A stretch of 64,000 nt of DNA from Tomocerus qinae (lineage: Eukaryota > Arthropoda > Collembola > Entomobryomorpha > Tomoceridae): positions 16,141,930 to 16,205,929 of the forward strand of contig CM034549.1 in NCBI GenBank assembly GCA_020055645.1. The letters are read 5' to 3'. Of the stretch, positions 36,201 to 43,054 are shown in pieces. Every line of letters begins with the position of its first letter. The first letter of the stretch is position 1. A program made the position numbers and the translations under genes. The notes below the pieces were generated by a model. It saw only the letters and a program-made list of their open reading frames with translations. It searched no databases and had not been told where the DNA came from.

Positions 36201-39004
36201 TCGTAAATCTTTCTTTATTCGATGTAGCTATACAGAATTCAATACTTTCCAACTGTGATTTCTGTTGTTACAAATGACAAGCCTTATGGATGTCGTTTGT
36301 TATTTACTTGACTTGAAAGATTCAACTTTTTATCATAGCACATTGTTATGTAGTTTTACTTTTAGTTATGGTAGTAGGTTTGCATCAATTAGCCAAGATT
36401 GAATTAAATAATCTGCTAAGCTTAGTACCATTTATAGCTCAAGAAACGTCATGTCGACCTTGTAATTTACGAATAGCGACTAAACTAGTAGCAATTTCTA
36501 TGCAGGTCCTGCTAGCTCCAGGGTCCAAGTAAACGGGGAATTAATTATTCGCATTAAGTATAATCAGCTGCACAAACATATTATAGTATGGCGAATATTG
36601 ATTCACAAGTAATCTTTATAGTAATTCCATTAACTGAAATTAATGGAGAAAGGTGTTTCATATCCTTGTTGCGTATTATGATAAAATATATATTATCGTG
36701 TCTAGGTAAATCTTGTATGTGTGCTTTGAAAGTATCTGACAGACATCACAACATATTATGCCAATGTGCACTGTATGGTATCTATACCTTTTTGGTATTG
36801 CCAAACGTTTCTATTTGACACCATAATTCGCCCAAGGAGACACCAGGGTAGCGTAATACGCTTTATGTCGCAAACAGAATTCAATGGACTATGAAGTCAA
36901 ATGTCAAACCCAATCTACGATAATAATAGTCAACACACACTCACACACACACGATCTTTTCAATTCTGTTGTGAAAGGATTCCCATCACACTCACACAGA
37001 CGAAGGTTGGTAGTTAGCCTACCATTCATATGTGCATCTGGATGCTCGAAATGATATTCAGCATATACAAATATATACTATAATATTGTAATGAATTTTC
37101 AGTTGATGTGGTTTGACACTTGTGATATAACAAATTCATAATCAGGTAGGGTGTAAGAATAGATTTTATATTATAGTACAAAAACGGGTACAGATATTAA
37201 TTCCACGTACGTTTTTAAATGAAAATTTTTTTATTCCTACGTAATATGCGCAAATGAATTTTTTTGTTTCTACATAATATGCTAAAATGAAAAGATAATG
37301 TGCTCACGAAACGTGTTATTTATCTGAAATACATGCAATCGATTTTAAAAAAGCTGCCTTACTCAGGCGAGCTAAAAATCAGGCACTTTAACGTACTAGC
37401 ACGGAATTATACATATATAATATACCGTAAATATCGATATAATTCCGCGCGGAATTATTGTTTCAAAGGCTCAAAAAAAAGGGTGAATAGTCGAAATAAT
37501 TCCGCAGCTGCGGAATTATTTCGATACGCGGAATTATTTTACATAGTCAATTTTTGTTTAATTTTCAATGCAAAAGTTAAAAATGAAAAAAAGTTTAATA
37601 ATAAATGGATTTATATTTCATCCATTCATGTAAAGTTTCTTCCATTGCAGGAATTTTTAATTTTCGTCCTCCTCCTTTTAATATTTTTCTCTCACTTGCT
37701 TCTGTGCATACAAAAATATCCTCCACAAAATGATATAGAAATGACATTTTCAAATATAAATTTATTATAAATTTATTATTATAAACTGTTACCATCTTCA
37801 GCTAAAGTTTCAAACTCCAGCCTTTTCTGTTTCCATTCACTTAGAGTTTTTCGATGAACATTTAACTGTTTGCTGACCTTAGTCATCGAGCTTTCGTCAC
37901 ATAATTTAATAGCCCTGATCTTAAAAGCCAAATTTCTTGACACATAGGAAGATGGTCTTTTTGGAGTCAAAAATGCTCGTTCTTCCTTCGCTTCTGCCAT
38001 TTCAGAGTGAATGCAGACTGCAACTAAACTACCATCATGCTGTACTCTGAGAACCTTTCACTCAAGTCAATGTTCTTAATTCCTTAGTACATATGTACTT
38101 ATTTATTTTATCTTATAATTAAATTCGCCTTTTACCTACACTAACATGAATGCGCAGGTAAAGGTACGCGGAATTATTTCGATACGCGGAATTATTTGCT
38201 AGAACGGCCTAAAAAGCTAAGTAAAATCGAAACAGTAGGCGGAACTATATCGATATTTACGGTACTAAAGTAACAACCATTTAATTTGTGTAGGCTGTAC
38301 GGGCGACATTGATACTGATTCCTCTGTTGGGACTTCACTATTTTGTCACTCCATTTCGGCCGAGTCCGGGGACCAAAGAGGAAGCTGTTTACGAAGTTGT
38401 TGCTGCAGCCACGTCATCTTTGCAAGTAAGCAACCTGAATGTAGTACCTAACAAAAGAGACTAATTTAAATAAAGTATAGCCAACATTGTCTATAACAAG
38501 GAAGTCAATTCCTATTCAAGTGCTACCTCAATTTGCCGAGTATTGTGCGTAGAAGAAATAATAATTTTCTGAAATGAATGTATGATTGAATAACTGAAAA
38601 CTGAACTGTATCGAAACTACTGCGTGTTAATATGCGATAGATACCTAAATTATTCATAACATGTACATAGTATAAAGACAATCAGAGGTACTTGTAGTAC
38701 GGTTTACATTTCAGTTTTCTCTCTGTAAACGGATAACATTTAATATAACATAGCGTAACAATAACAATGTACTGTTTGGTTAGTTACGAAGTATTGATTG
38801 TATTGTAATACATTTGTCTTTATGTTAATTTTGCAGGGTCTGTGCGTGTCTTTGCTCTTCTGCTTTTGCAACTCTGAAGTTTTGACGGTCTTTCGCAGGA
38901 GAATATGCAGACGTCTTTGCATTCAAAAATCTCCATCTCAAAGGCCTGACTCTTGTAATCCCACGAGTATGTCGGTAAACATTATATCCACAGTGACTTT
39001 GTGA
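2785..39004 (+). CDS. Class B (secretin-family) peptide GPCR, calcitonin/DH31/hector-like
   Basis: Nine exons join in phase: 2785-3237, 17942-18055, 32495-32601, 32802-32893, 34177-34303, 34688-34911, 35868-36063, 38294-38425 and 38837-39004. They encode 536 residues plus stop. The 5' end is incomplete, since no signal peptide was found. The family is a plasma-membrane receptor for peptide hormones that signals through G proteins, mostly Gs. The extracellular hormone-receptor domain shows all six cysteines: KEC, LMC, LCW, PCP, KEC and TTC, with the DGWLCW and PCPSFIPGF motifs. Seven hydrophobic segments follow, with class B signatures IHKHLFVSF (TM2), NYFWMFCEG (TM3), WLGPALP (TM4), IPLLGLHY (TM6) and GLCVSLLFCFCN (TM7). 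Introns 1 and 2 are 14.7 and 14.4 kb; intron 2 contains four F-box genes. Family is certain; the ligand subtype is inferred from resemblance to calcitonin-like and hector receptors. A candidate AATAAA lies at 39603. Confidence 0.88.
3238..11347. other. Receptor intron 1, proximal part; no gene seen
   Basis: About 8.1 kb of AT-rich sequence. Apart from the tandem duplication at 6934-7405 it holds only short ORFs with no family features, including a minus-strand ORF at 8223-8525 and another at 9305-9616. A short tandem copy of AATTTTCACCAG lies near 5410-5430. No RNA gene was recognised. Confidence 0.5.
6934..7405. repeat. Two-copy tandem duplication, about 230 bp per unit
   Basis: Unit 1 runs about 6934-7163 and unit 2 about 7171-7405, at an offset of 237 bp. 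Both contain the same landmarks in order: TGTAAACT, GCTGCAAAATCTATTTTGG, CTACTGGCC, AACTAGATTTTC, CCAACGATAGTAC and GCATACTGAAAGATTTG. By eye they are roughly 90% identical with a few small indels. A 142-codon plus-strand ORF runs through the junction, but its frame is lost late in unit 2 and it has no features of a real protein. Confidence 0.85.
11354..11668 (+). repeat. Left terminal inverted repeat of the 1.4-kb element
   Basis: It begins CCAAGGAGCTTTTACG and ends ACCCTTGTGG. It matches the reverse complement of 12442-12754. It contains the ACCCGTAAGGGATTTTGAAG block that is also found in the neighbouring smaller element. Confidence 0.9.
11665..11919 (+). pseudogene. Short ORF inside the TIR element, possible transposase tail
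   Basis: The frame is open from 11653 to the stop at 11917-11919 and begins inside the left inverted repeat. It encodes about 84 residues ending in a strongly basic stretch (IRQEKLEKQQRLQKRRQ). The segment TRTIIRIDSINRAIR followed by the basic tail has the look of the C-terminal end of a transposase, but I cannot place it in a named family. With no start codon of its own and no catalytic residues, it is most simply the leftover 3' end of a deleted transposase gene. Confidence 0.35.
12442..12754 (-). repeat. Right terminal inverted repeat of the 1.4-kb element
   Basis: Inverted partner of 11354-11668, ending GCTCCTTGG, then the TCGTAT direct repeat. A transcript crossing both arms could fold into a duplex of about 310 bp. 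Confidence 0.9.
12761..13072. mobile_element. 312-bp MITE related to, and abutting, the 1.4-kb TIR element
   Basis: It starts CCAAGGAGCTTGGACG and ends CATGCTCCTTGG, the same termini as its neighbour. Arms of about 95 bp (12761-12860 and about 12958-13072) are inverted but more divergent than those of the larger element. TCGTAT lies immediately before (12755-12760) and after (13073-13078), so the two elements share one copy of the direct repeat. It has no coding capacity. Confidence 0.85.
13079..16637. other. Receptor intron 1, middle part; no gene seen
   Basis: AT-rich sequence with only scattered short ORFs, for example on the minus strand at 14284-14544 (86 codons) and 15132-15461 (109 codons). 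Neither shows a domain, splice context or composition that supports a gene. Confidence 0.45.
16641..16780. mobile_element. PIF/Harbinger-type MITE, TSD TAA
   Basis: A 140-bp palindrome-like unit begins GGCCCATATTTTTAAT and ends with its inverted copy ATTAAAAATATGGGCC, with one bulge. TAA flanks both sides (16638-16640 and 16781-16783). A GGSCC-type terminus with a TWA 3-bp duplication is the hallmark of PIF/Harbinger elements. Internal sequence is made of CACTCTC/GAGAGTG runs that also pair. A 109-codon ORF crossing it is a by-product. Confidence 0.75.
16784..17941. other. Receptor intron 1, distal part; no gene seen
   Basis: AT-rich sequence with nothing recognised. It ends in the acceptor TTTGTTTCAAG at 17941. 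Confidence 0.45.
17942..18055 (+). CDS. Receptor exon: core of hormone-receptor domain
   Basis: This 114-nt exon runs from acceptor TTTCAAG to donor GACAC|GTAATG. It encodes MLMCPRFYDGWLCWNETAAG, then SNAYAPCPSFIPGFVPT. The DGWLCW motif, the spacing to PCPSFIPGF and the cysteines are diagnostic of the class B extracellular domain. It enters in phase 1 and leaves with one nucleotide (C) that pairs with AA of the exon at 32495 to give Gln. In other class B receptors the residues after PGFxPT lead directly into a segment like FAYKECLSDGSW, which is exactly what 32495 supplies. Confidence 0.88.
18056..19519. other. Receptor intron 2, start; no gene seen
   Basis: AT-rich sequence between the receptor exon and the first F-box gene. 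No ORF with supporting features. The promoter of the first F-box gene must lie here but no clear TATA or initiator stands out. Confidence 0.45.
19520..21668 (+). CDS. F-box/LRR protein, paralog 1
   Basis: Exons are 19520-19777, 19877-21461 and 21544-21668, all joined in phase with GT-AG sites (GAT|GTATGT, GCAG|GAT; TCAG|GTTC, TTAG|ATAT). F-box proteins recruit substrates to SCF ubiquitin ligases through Skp1. Exon 1 starts at the ATG at 19520 and gives 86 Ser/Arg-rich residues. The F-box opens exon 2 (DSIYEHIFGFLTHKEIKQCS, then YVCKLW). The rest is a divergent LRR array with LNISNCQLRWKTF near its start and FPNLTELVI, DTDIQLI and LTDYGITGI near its end. Exon 3 adds IRELSLRGVGDG and LKYLEIKGAFK, then stops at GTG CTT TAG. 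Paralogs 2 and 3 splice at that point into a further short exon. Here the equivalent frame (ending VNLDQQSR) follows a frame break, so the C-terminus may be truncated. The substrate is unknown. Confidence 0.82.
22129..24321 (+). CDS. F-box/LRR protein, paralog 2
   Basis: Exons are 22129-22254, 22346-23954, 24028-24143 and 24220-24321. Splice sites are canonical (ACT|GTAAGT, TCTAG|GAT; AAAG|GTAC, AACAG|ATCT; AAG|GTAATT, TACAG|ATAT) and the phases agree. Exon 1 begins at the ATG at 22129 and encodes 42 acidic-then-basic residues with no similarity to exon 1 of paralog 1. The F-box starts at the exon 2 boundary (DPCYQNLFSYL, DLKVCRFVSKKW). LRR-like repeats follow, with LELTRCSLSWQNI, FPNLTKLLL, DYDIRLILQNL and ITDFGMTGR aligning to the other three copies. 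Exon 3 gives DLQKLSLRGVG and LKYLEIIGSHK. The last exon encodes a basic 33-residue tail ending CRYNVV. An AATAAA lies at 24349. It probably acts as an SCF substrate adaptor, and the target is unknown. Confidence 0.85.
24322..25322. other. Intergenic, between F-box paralogs 2 and 3
   Basis: About 1 kb with no ORF of note. It contains a 23-bp imperfect palindrome around 24670-24695 (ACACGGTAGTATTACTTCCG). The promoter of paralog 3 should be here but is not distinguishable. Confidence 0.4.
25323..27554 (+). CDS. F-box/LRR protein, paralog 3
   Basis: Exons are 25323-25520, 25617-27186, 27274-27392 and 27483-27554, in phase throughout (CCT|GTAAAC, GAAG|AGC; AAAT|GTAATT, CTAG|TTTT; AAG|GTTTGT, CTAG|ATC). 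Exon 1 encodes 66 residues (start ATG 25323), rich in Asp and aromatic residues, again unlike exon 1 of its neighbours. Exon 2 begins with the F-box SKLCKHIFSFLTLEDLKVCR, then MVCHYW, and continues into LRR-like sequence: LELVECQLEWRTL, FPNLTQIVI, DQDIQLILAYL and VTDAGMTGL. Exons 3 and 4 add LQYLALEGLGNRITD, LQYLSLVGMHK and ITEVGQEYLSSEF. An internal ATG at 25611 lies in the intron just before the acceptor and is not the start. Candidate AATAAA at 27679. Predicted SCF adaptor, target unknown. Confidence 0.85.
27555..28356. other. Intergenic, between F-box paralogs 3 and 4
   Basis: About 0.8 kb. It should contain the first exon of paralog 4, since the acceptor at 28356 demands one, but no frame stands out. 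A weak candidate is a short frame around 28150-28251 ending before GTAACA. The 63-codon ORF at 27717 has no support. Confidence 0.4.
28357..30220 (+). CDS. F-box/LRR protein, paralog 4
   Basis: The exons found are 28357-29953 and 30027-30220. By analogy with the other three genes, the acceptor GATAG|GATTCC starts the main exon, giving DSIMEGIFEQLDGKDLKNCR, then EVCKTW (F-box). The ATG at 28366 also lies in this frame and could be the start if no upstream exon exists. LRR-like blocks align with its neighbours: LEISHSSMKWGRM, FPNLSTLWI, DSDMQMILDGLPQLKSL and LTDYGLTGI. The last exon fuses what are two exons in paralogs 2 and 3: NLQEIMLKGLGRDITD runs straight into MITKVGKRHMAKLF and the tail FCVLNNF, so one intron has been lost here or gained there. 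AATAAA at 30369. Predicted SCF adaptor. Confidence 0.83.
30221..32310. other. Receptor intron 2, end; no gene seen
   Basis: About 2.1 kb downstream of the last F-box gene. Only short ORFs (for example 31260-31469) without supporting features. Confidence 0.45.
32313..32398. repeat. Small hairpin with about 30-bp arms
   Basis: The left arm reads GAAGGTCAAGATAATTACC and continues TTAGTGATTATTATTGGGAC. The right arm is its inverted copy (GTCCCAATAATAGTCACTAA, then AGGTATCTTGGTTGAAG), with a few mismatches and a 10-nt loop. It could be a tiny MITE or a hairpin formed by inverted duplication, 100 bp upstream of a receptor exon. Confidence 0.7.
32495..32601 (+). CDS. Receptor exon: end of hormone-receptor domain
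   Basis: Acceptor ATTAACAG, donor CTTCAG|GTTTAT, 36 codons with the split Gln. It encodes FAYKECLSDGSWFKHPDSNQ and IWSNYTTCIDLQDLQ, with the last two cysteines of the domain, the conserved GxWF..HP block and an N-glycosylation sequon (NYT) that class B receptors usually keep here. Confidence 0.9.
32802..32893 (+). CDS. Receptor exon: transmembrane helix 1
   Basis: Acceptor AATTGCAG, donor CAA|GTAAGT. It encodes WRRFIITFYELGYFLSVCAL then LISLIIFCAF, a hydrophobic helix preceded by basic residues. It exits in phase 2. Confidence 0.88.
34177..34303 (+). CDS. Receptor exon: transmembrane helix 2
   Basis: Acceptor TTGCTAG, donor AGC|GTAAGT. It encodes CLECTRVRIHKHLFVSFIIS and NTLWMIWHRLVV. The RIHKHLF motif is the class B TM2 signature. 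Confidence 0.9.
34688..34911 (+). CDS. Receptor exon: transmembrane helices 3 and 4
   Basis: Acceptor TTTGTAG, donor AGGC|GTAAGT. It begins LWCQGLHV with the conserved TM3 cysteine, then NYFWMFCEGFYLHTLL (TM3) and FYVFGWLGPALPMFSYVYFR (TM4). The exon ends in phase 2. Confidence 0.92.
35868..36063 (+). CDS. Receptor exon: transmembrane helix 5 and third loop
   Basis: Acceptor GCTACAG, donor AAAG|GTTTTC. It encodes CWVSESKW (extracellular loop 2 Cys and Trp), then the TM5 helix with LSLAFLINILRVLVTKL, the class B intracellular-loop-3 signature, followed by a Ser/Asn-rich loop. Confidence 0.9.
36064..37422. other. Receptor intron 7, first part; no gene seen
   Basis: AT-rich intron sequence with a short CA microsatellite at 36932-36952. 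No gene is supported. Confidence 0.45.
36932..36952. repeat. CA dinucleotide microsatellite
   Basis: About ten CA repeats with one T interruption. Confidence 0.85.
37425..38262 (-). mobile_element. Pogo/Tc1-like DNA element with TA target duplication
   Basis: Termini CCGTAAATATCGATATAATT and its inverted copy (one mismatch over 24 bp) are flanked by TA at 37423-37424 and 38263-38264. Near each end are repeated blocks of GCGGAATTATTTCGATACGC, in direct and inverted form (37495-37540 and 38163-38205), which look like subterminal binding sites. A minus-strand ORF with a DNA-binding fold sits inside (37779-38000). At 838 bp there is no room for a full DDE catalytic domain, so this is a shortened, non-autonomous derivative. 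Confidence 0.8.
37779..38000 (-). CDS. Small helix-turn-helix protein inside the pogo-like element
   Basis: This 73-residue ORF starts MAEAKEERAFLTPKRPSSYV and continues with LAFKIRAIKLCDESSMTKVS and KQLNVHRKTLSEWKQKRLEF. The second half has the pattern of a psq/CENP-B-type helix-turn-helix, the N-terminal DNA-binding domain of pogo/Tigger transposases. No catalytic DDE domain follows, because the frame ends after the first helix-turn-helix. In the parent transposase this domain would bind the terminal repeats. The isolated domain could still bind them and act as a repressor, or be a leftover fragment. Confidence 0.6.
   Translation of the reverse strand: MAEAKEERAFLTPKRPSSYVSRNLAFKIRAIKLCDESSMTKVSKQLNVHRKTLSEWKQKRLEFETLAEDGNSL
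38294..38425 (+). CDS. Receptor exon: transmembrane helix 6
   Basis: Acceptor TTGTGTAG, donor TGCAA|GTAAGC, 44 codons in phase 0. It encodes AVRATLILIPLLGLHYFVTP then FRPSPGTKEEAVYEVV. The TLILIPLLG motif is the class B TM6 signature, and the FRP-PG loop with VYE resembles calcitonin/DH31- and hector-type receptors more than CRF or PDF receptors. Confidence 0.92.
38837..39004 (+). CDS. Receptor exon: transmembrane helix 7 and C-tail
   Basis: Acceptor TTTTGCAG, stop TGA at 39002-39004. It encodes GLCVSLLFCFCNSEVLTVF, the conserved TM7/helix 8 sequence, then a basic RRRICRRL stretch and a short Ser/Thr-rich tail (STVTL end). The tail is short for the family. Confidence 0.92.
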   Translation, partial: GLCVSLLFCFCNSEVLTVFRRRICRRLCIQKSPSQRPDSCNPTSMSVNIISTVTL

Positions 39005-41832
39005 TATGAATATGAACTACAAAAATCTTTCATGTATGTACTTATAAGGGTAGATTATGGAAAAATCAGATCGTTATAATAATTGGAAAATTTTATTAAA
39101 GCAGATCGTAGTCATGAAGCATCGCAAAGAAACGGAAGCAGAGGAGAGATTCTAAAAATCCCGATTAAATCTGTGGAAATAGAAATTATGGAACGCATAT
39201 GAAAATATCATATTCAATCTTAATGTATCAAGTCAACATTCAAGACGTAAAAAAACTTAATACCATATAGTAAATATGTATTATACTTAAACTATATTAT
39301 ATACTCTAAAAGTGTCAACTGATTCCGAATTTTCATGTATTTTCGTACTCTGTAATGTAACCTTTCACTCTCCTTTTTTTACGTATCATGGTTGTCACTT
39401 TTACTTTTGCACTTGAGAAATCAAGCGAGAATGATACTTTTTTACGGGTTTGGGTTATGTGCTTAATGTAGAATTCATTACAAATCTGCAACTGCAATAG
39501 TATAGTTAGTTCTCATACAGTTAAACACCTAGCATTTCTATTAGTTTAGACTTGGAAAATGAAGTTGAGTATAAAAAGTTTTTTTTATTGCGCGTTGAAA
39601 AAAATAAAGTCGGGGTTCTATAATATTAGCTTGTAAATATTACTTTTCATTGCCGCTCGGGGGAAAATGAATATCTTTAGTTTGTTTATGTGTACACAAG
39701 AACTTCAGAAACATTAAAATAAACGTATTGATGTATTTTATCCAGGCAAGGATTATTGATGTGAAGTACATGTTATAAGATACTAGGGTGGTTTATTATA
39801 AGCCGGTAAGTAAATGTACAATTAGAATATAGCGGTTTAAATTGAACCCAACAACATGTCCTGTTAATTAAGGGTTCAGTACCAATGTAATTCTTTAAAT
39901 TGTAGATTGAATGTTAAGTGTTGTTTGTCAATAGTCATAATGTTATTGAAATACAAATTATAAATCTACACTGTTGTAATGTGCATTGTATACCTATAAT
40001 AACTGTACTCTAGAAGATGTGTTCGTATGCGTATCATGAAATTTTTCAATGTTTAAATATTGTTTCTGTTTTGTTTTTCAGACTGATATCTATGCTTAAA
40101 TAGGTGTTAAGACTTCATTAGTCGGTGTGACCAAATGTTCAGGGTTAATACGACTTCAATGTTACAGAATTAATATATCACTGGAAACCATTTGTGTACG
40201 ATAGTAAAATACCTGCCAAATGAGCGTTTTTAAGCTGTTTATTGTATAATTGAATTGAAATACAACTTACTTATAGCTACATGCTCCATAGGTGGAAAAG
40301 AAAGATGATAAATTATGTAAGTATATCTATTTAAAAAGTAATAATTAATGCTTTCAATGTCTATTTCTATGAACAAGTGTATATTAAAAACCTTAAGAAG
40401 CTAAAAATCCTCAATTCTGGTGAAAGTGGTGAAGCTTTTCAGTGTAATGTTAAGATAATAGGAATTTTAGAAAATGGAAAATACGCTGTTAACTTTTCTT
40501 TGGACCTCACTGTGTATAAATAATAGGTTAGTGGTTAAAGGAAGGGAAAACGTGTCAACTTGGGTTTGTTATTGTACAATAATTGCTGATAGTTAAACAC
40601 GATATCAATTTCTGGGGCGGCCAGTGAAGTACAAATCAAATGTACCTAAACCTAAGTAGAAAATTATTCATATAGTGTTTATCCCGAATAATGCAAACCA
40701 TCAATTTATAAAATTCCTTTAATTCCTTACAATCAGATGTAAATATTGCAAAACTATATGAATTAACCACCTTTATTGATGTAGAAGATGTAAAATACAT
40801 TCCAGATTCTCAAATTTTATTTACAATCCCTAATTACAAGCGTTGTTTGCTAATTTACTGCTCTAGGTGACATGCAAATATAATTGAACTACTTAAGAAG
40901 ACAAATATACTTGTGAAATTGTAATTGTTGTCGACCTATCTTAGTGCACTAAATACTGTACTGTGTGGTATAATATTGTGTATTGTAATGTGTATTTAGA
41001 TAACTTTGTGTCAATTGTGTCATGGATGTTTTTTCAGTTTATATCTGTAGATTTTGTACTTATAATAGCCGTGCGTGTCCGTTACAATTACATAATATGG
41101 GATACAAAGCAAAGGTGGAAAAACTACGCTTACAGTAGTTAAATTTTAAACCAGTTTAAATGTTCATAGCGAATTAAATATATACTATGTACCTAGACAT
41201 TAAGGGTAAACATCTAAGCAATTACGTAAATGTTAGTAATGGATAAATGTTCTCAATTTTCTTATCGTGGTAATTATGTTAGCAAAGTATATAGGTACTC
41301 TCTAACCGGTTGTTCTCATTTCTTGGAATTTCTTGGATAATAATATAAATTTTTAGAATCATAGTGTCGGAAATAAAAGGGATATCTGTAGCTCTAACAT
41401 TCGGTGAATACTGCCAAAAGGCATTGTACTACATATTACAGGTATCTAAAATGTCTGACAAAGAACAATCCTTGTCATTATTATCACATAAAAGTATCGT
41501 AATTGTCGTTCGTATCGTATTGTACAGCTCTAATATATCGTCTGTTAAGTTAAATGAACTGTATGTTGAAAATTACTAATAAAATTGTGAATGTTTCGTC
41601 GTTCTCCGTGTGATAAGTTTGTCTACATGTAAATTTTACTATATGCCTAGCTATAGAATATTCTCTTTTTGTATTCACAACTAATGACCCAAGAGCTTCT
41701 GAAGACAGTTCGTCAATTTTTGTATATTATTGTGACAAAGCGACAGACTCTAACCCTTGATTCTTTAGGCAGTACCACAATCTGAGTTCATTCATAGATT
41801 TTCAATTCAAGGGACAATTTATTTTGGACATC
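39005..41832. other. Intergenic, receptor to gustatory-receptor gene
   Basis: It probably begins with the receptor's 3' UTR (AATAAA at 39603-39608). The rest is AT-rich without a supported gene. The 71-codon ORF at 41364 lacks features. Confidence 0.45.
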
Positions 41833-43054
41833 ATGAATTTTGAAGGAATGTGGAGTGCTTTTAATTTATTCTTCAAAGTAAATGGCCAGCTCTGTTTAGT
41901 ACCATTTGAAGTGTACCCTTACGCCAAATTAATTGTGGTCTCTAAGAGAAAACTAAAACTACGTCTATTCCACATGCAACTGTCAATTCTCGGAATTGCA
42001 GCATTTTTTCTTTGTGGATTGGTGGTGAAAATGTATAAATACGCTGAAGCAAAAACATCTGATGCATTTGCAATCCTTTTTCTAATATTTAGTAGTTCTG
42101 CGGTCGTCTTTCTTATCATTTTCAACTTTTTCACAATATTTCATCAGAAGGAATTATGTTATCTTTTCAATTTGGTTTCGCATCTTAATATTTACGCATG
42201 TCGTAAGTGAAAATGAAACTATTTAAAATACTTTCTACATTTAGAGAAAGTTTTAATAATGTTTATCTGTGTTTTTCATGTAATTAGGTGTATATGGTTT
42301 CCAGAAGAAAAATAAAAACGACCACTTTGTACTTTTTCTAAAATCTTTTGTCCCCCTTACGTTTTTACTGATTCTGTGTTTTGCTTCTGGGCCCTACGTC
42401 TCTCCTAGACGAATGCCTCTGATGAAAGAATTGATGACAGTTTCCCCTCTGTGGTTAATCAGACCTATTTACATTCTTGCACTGCTAATCGTTGCATCGT
42501 TTGGAGTAAGCATAGTGTTTCTCTACTTGTTCATTTCTCTGATCTGCTGCAAAATTATACTCAATTTATTGCTCTATATTCCAATGCACCGAATTCGTTG
42601 TGAAGCAAGATCATTGAAAGAATTCGAGGAAGACATGATCATATTTCGTTCGTGCAAGATTCTCTTGAATATTTGTAACTTCGAACTCAAAATTCTCGTT
42701 CCAACACTTTCACTGATCGGAATATGGATAGGCCTCATTTGCAACTATGCTACAATTAAACTTTATCACCAGATTGGATTACCTTTGTAAGCAGCAATGC
42801 CTTCAATAAGTTGTTTCGTGTTTCTGGTAGTTAGTCATGTCATGCCGCAAATGGGAGCAATCAACAATTTATCCATTACATATTTTAACTATTGGGCAAT
42901 GACAAAAAGAACTAAATATGTCAAGCTGTGTATCAAATCTTGTAGTCCTTTAAGTATTAACTGCCATAATTTCTATTCTTATAAACGTACAACCACATTT
43001 TCTTATATTTCTGCCCTCATTTCTTACACTATCACTGCCATGTTGTCATTTTGA
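41833..43054 (+). CDS. Gustatory-receptor-like seven-helix chemoreceptor
   Basis: Exons are 41833-42202, 42288-42786 and 42835-43054, giving 362 residues. Splice sites are TGTC|GTAAGT, ATTAG|GTG, TTT|GTAAGC and GTTAG|TCA. Insect-type gustatory receptors are plasma-membrane ligand-gated cation channels with an intracellular N-terminus. The protein starts MNFEGMWSAFNLFFKVNGQL and has about seven hydrophobic stretches, among them LSILGIAAFFLCGLVV, FAILFLIFSSSAVVFLIIF and VPTLSLIGIWIGLI. It ends SYTITAMLSF, matching the family's C-terminal TYhhhhhQF pattern with Ser in place of Thr and Gln. A TAA at 42788-42790 ends the middle frame, but it lies inside a 48-nt intron that keeps the frame. Candidate AATAAA at 43507. 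Specific ligand unknown. Confidence 0.75.

Noticed and set aside
37300-37770. Plus-strand 156-codon ORF with hydrophobic run
   Set aside because: It crosses the end of the pogo-like element and its AT-rich interior; hydrophobicity comes from T-rich codons, and no family pattern is visible.
42791-43054. Separate small gene starting at ATG 42797
   Set aside because: It is in frame with the preceding exon, ends with the gustatory-receptor C-terminal signature, and a GT-AG intron removes the intervening stop.
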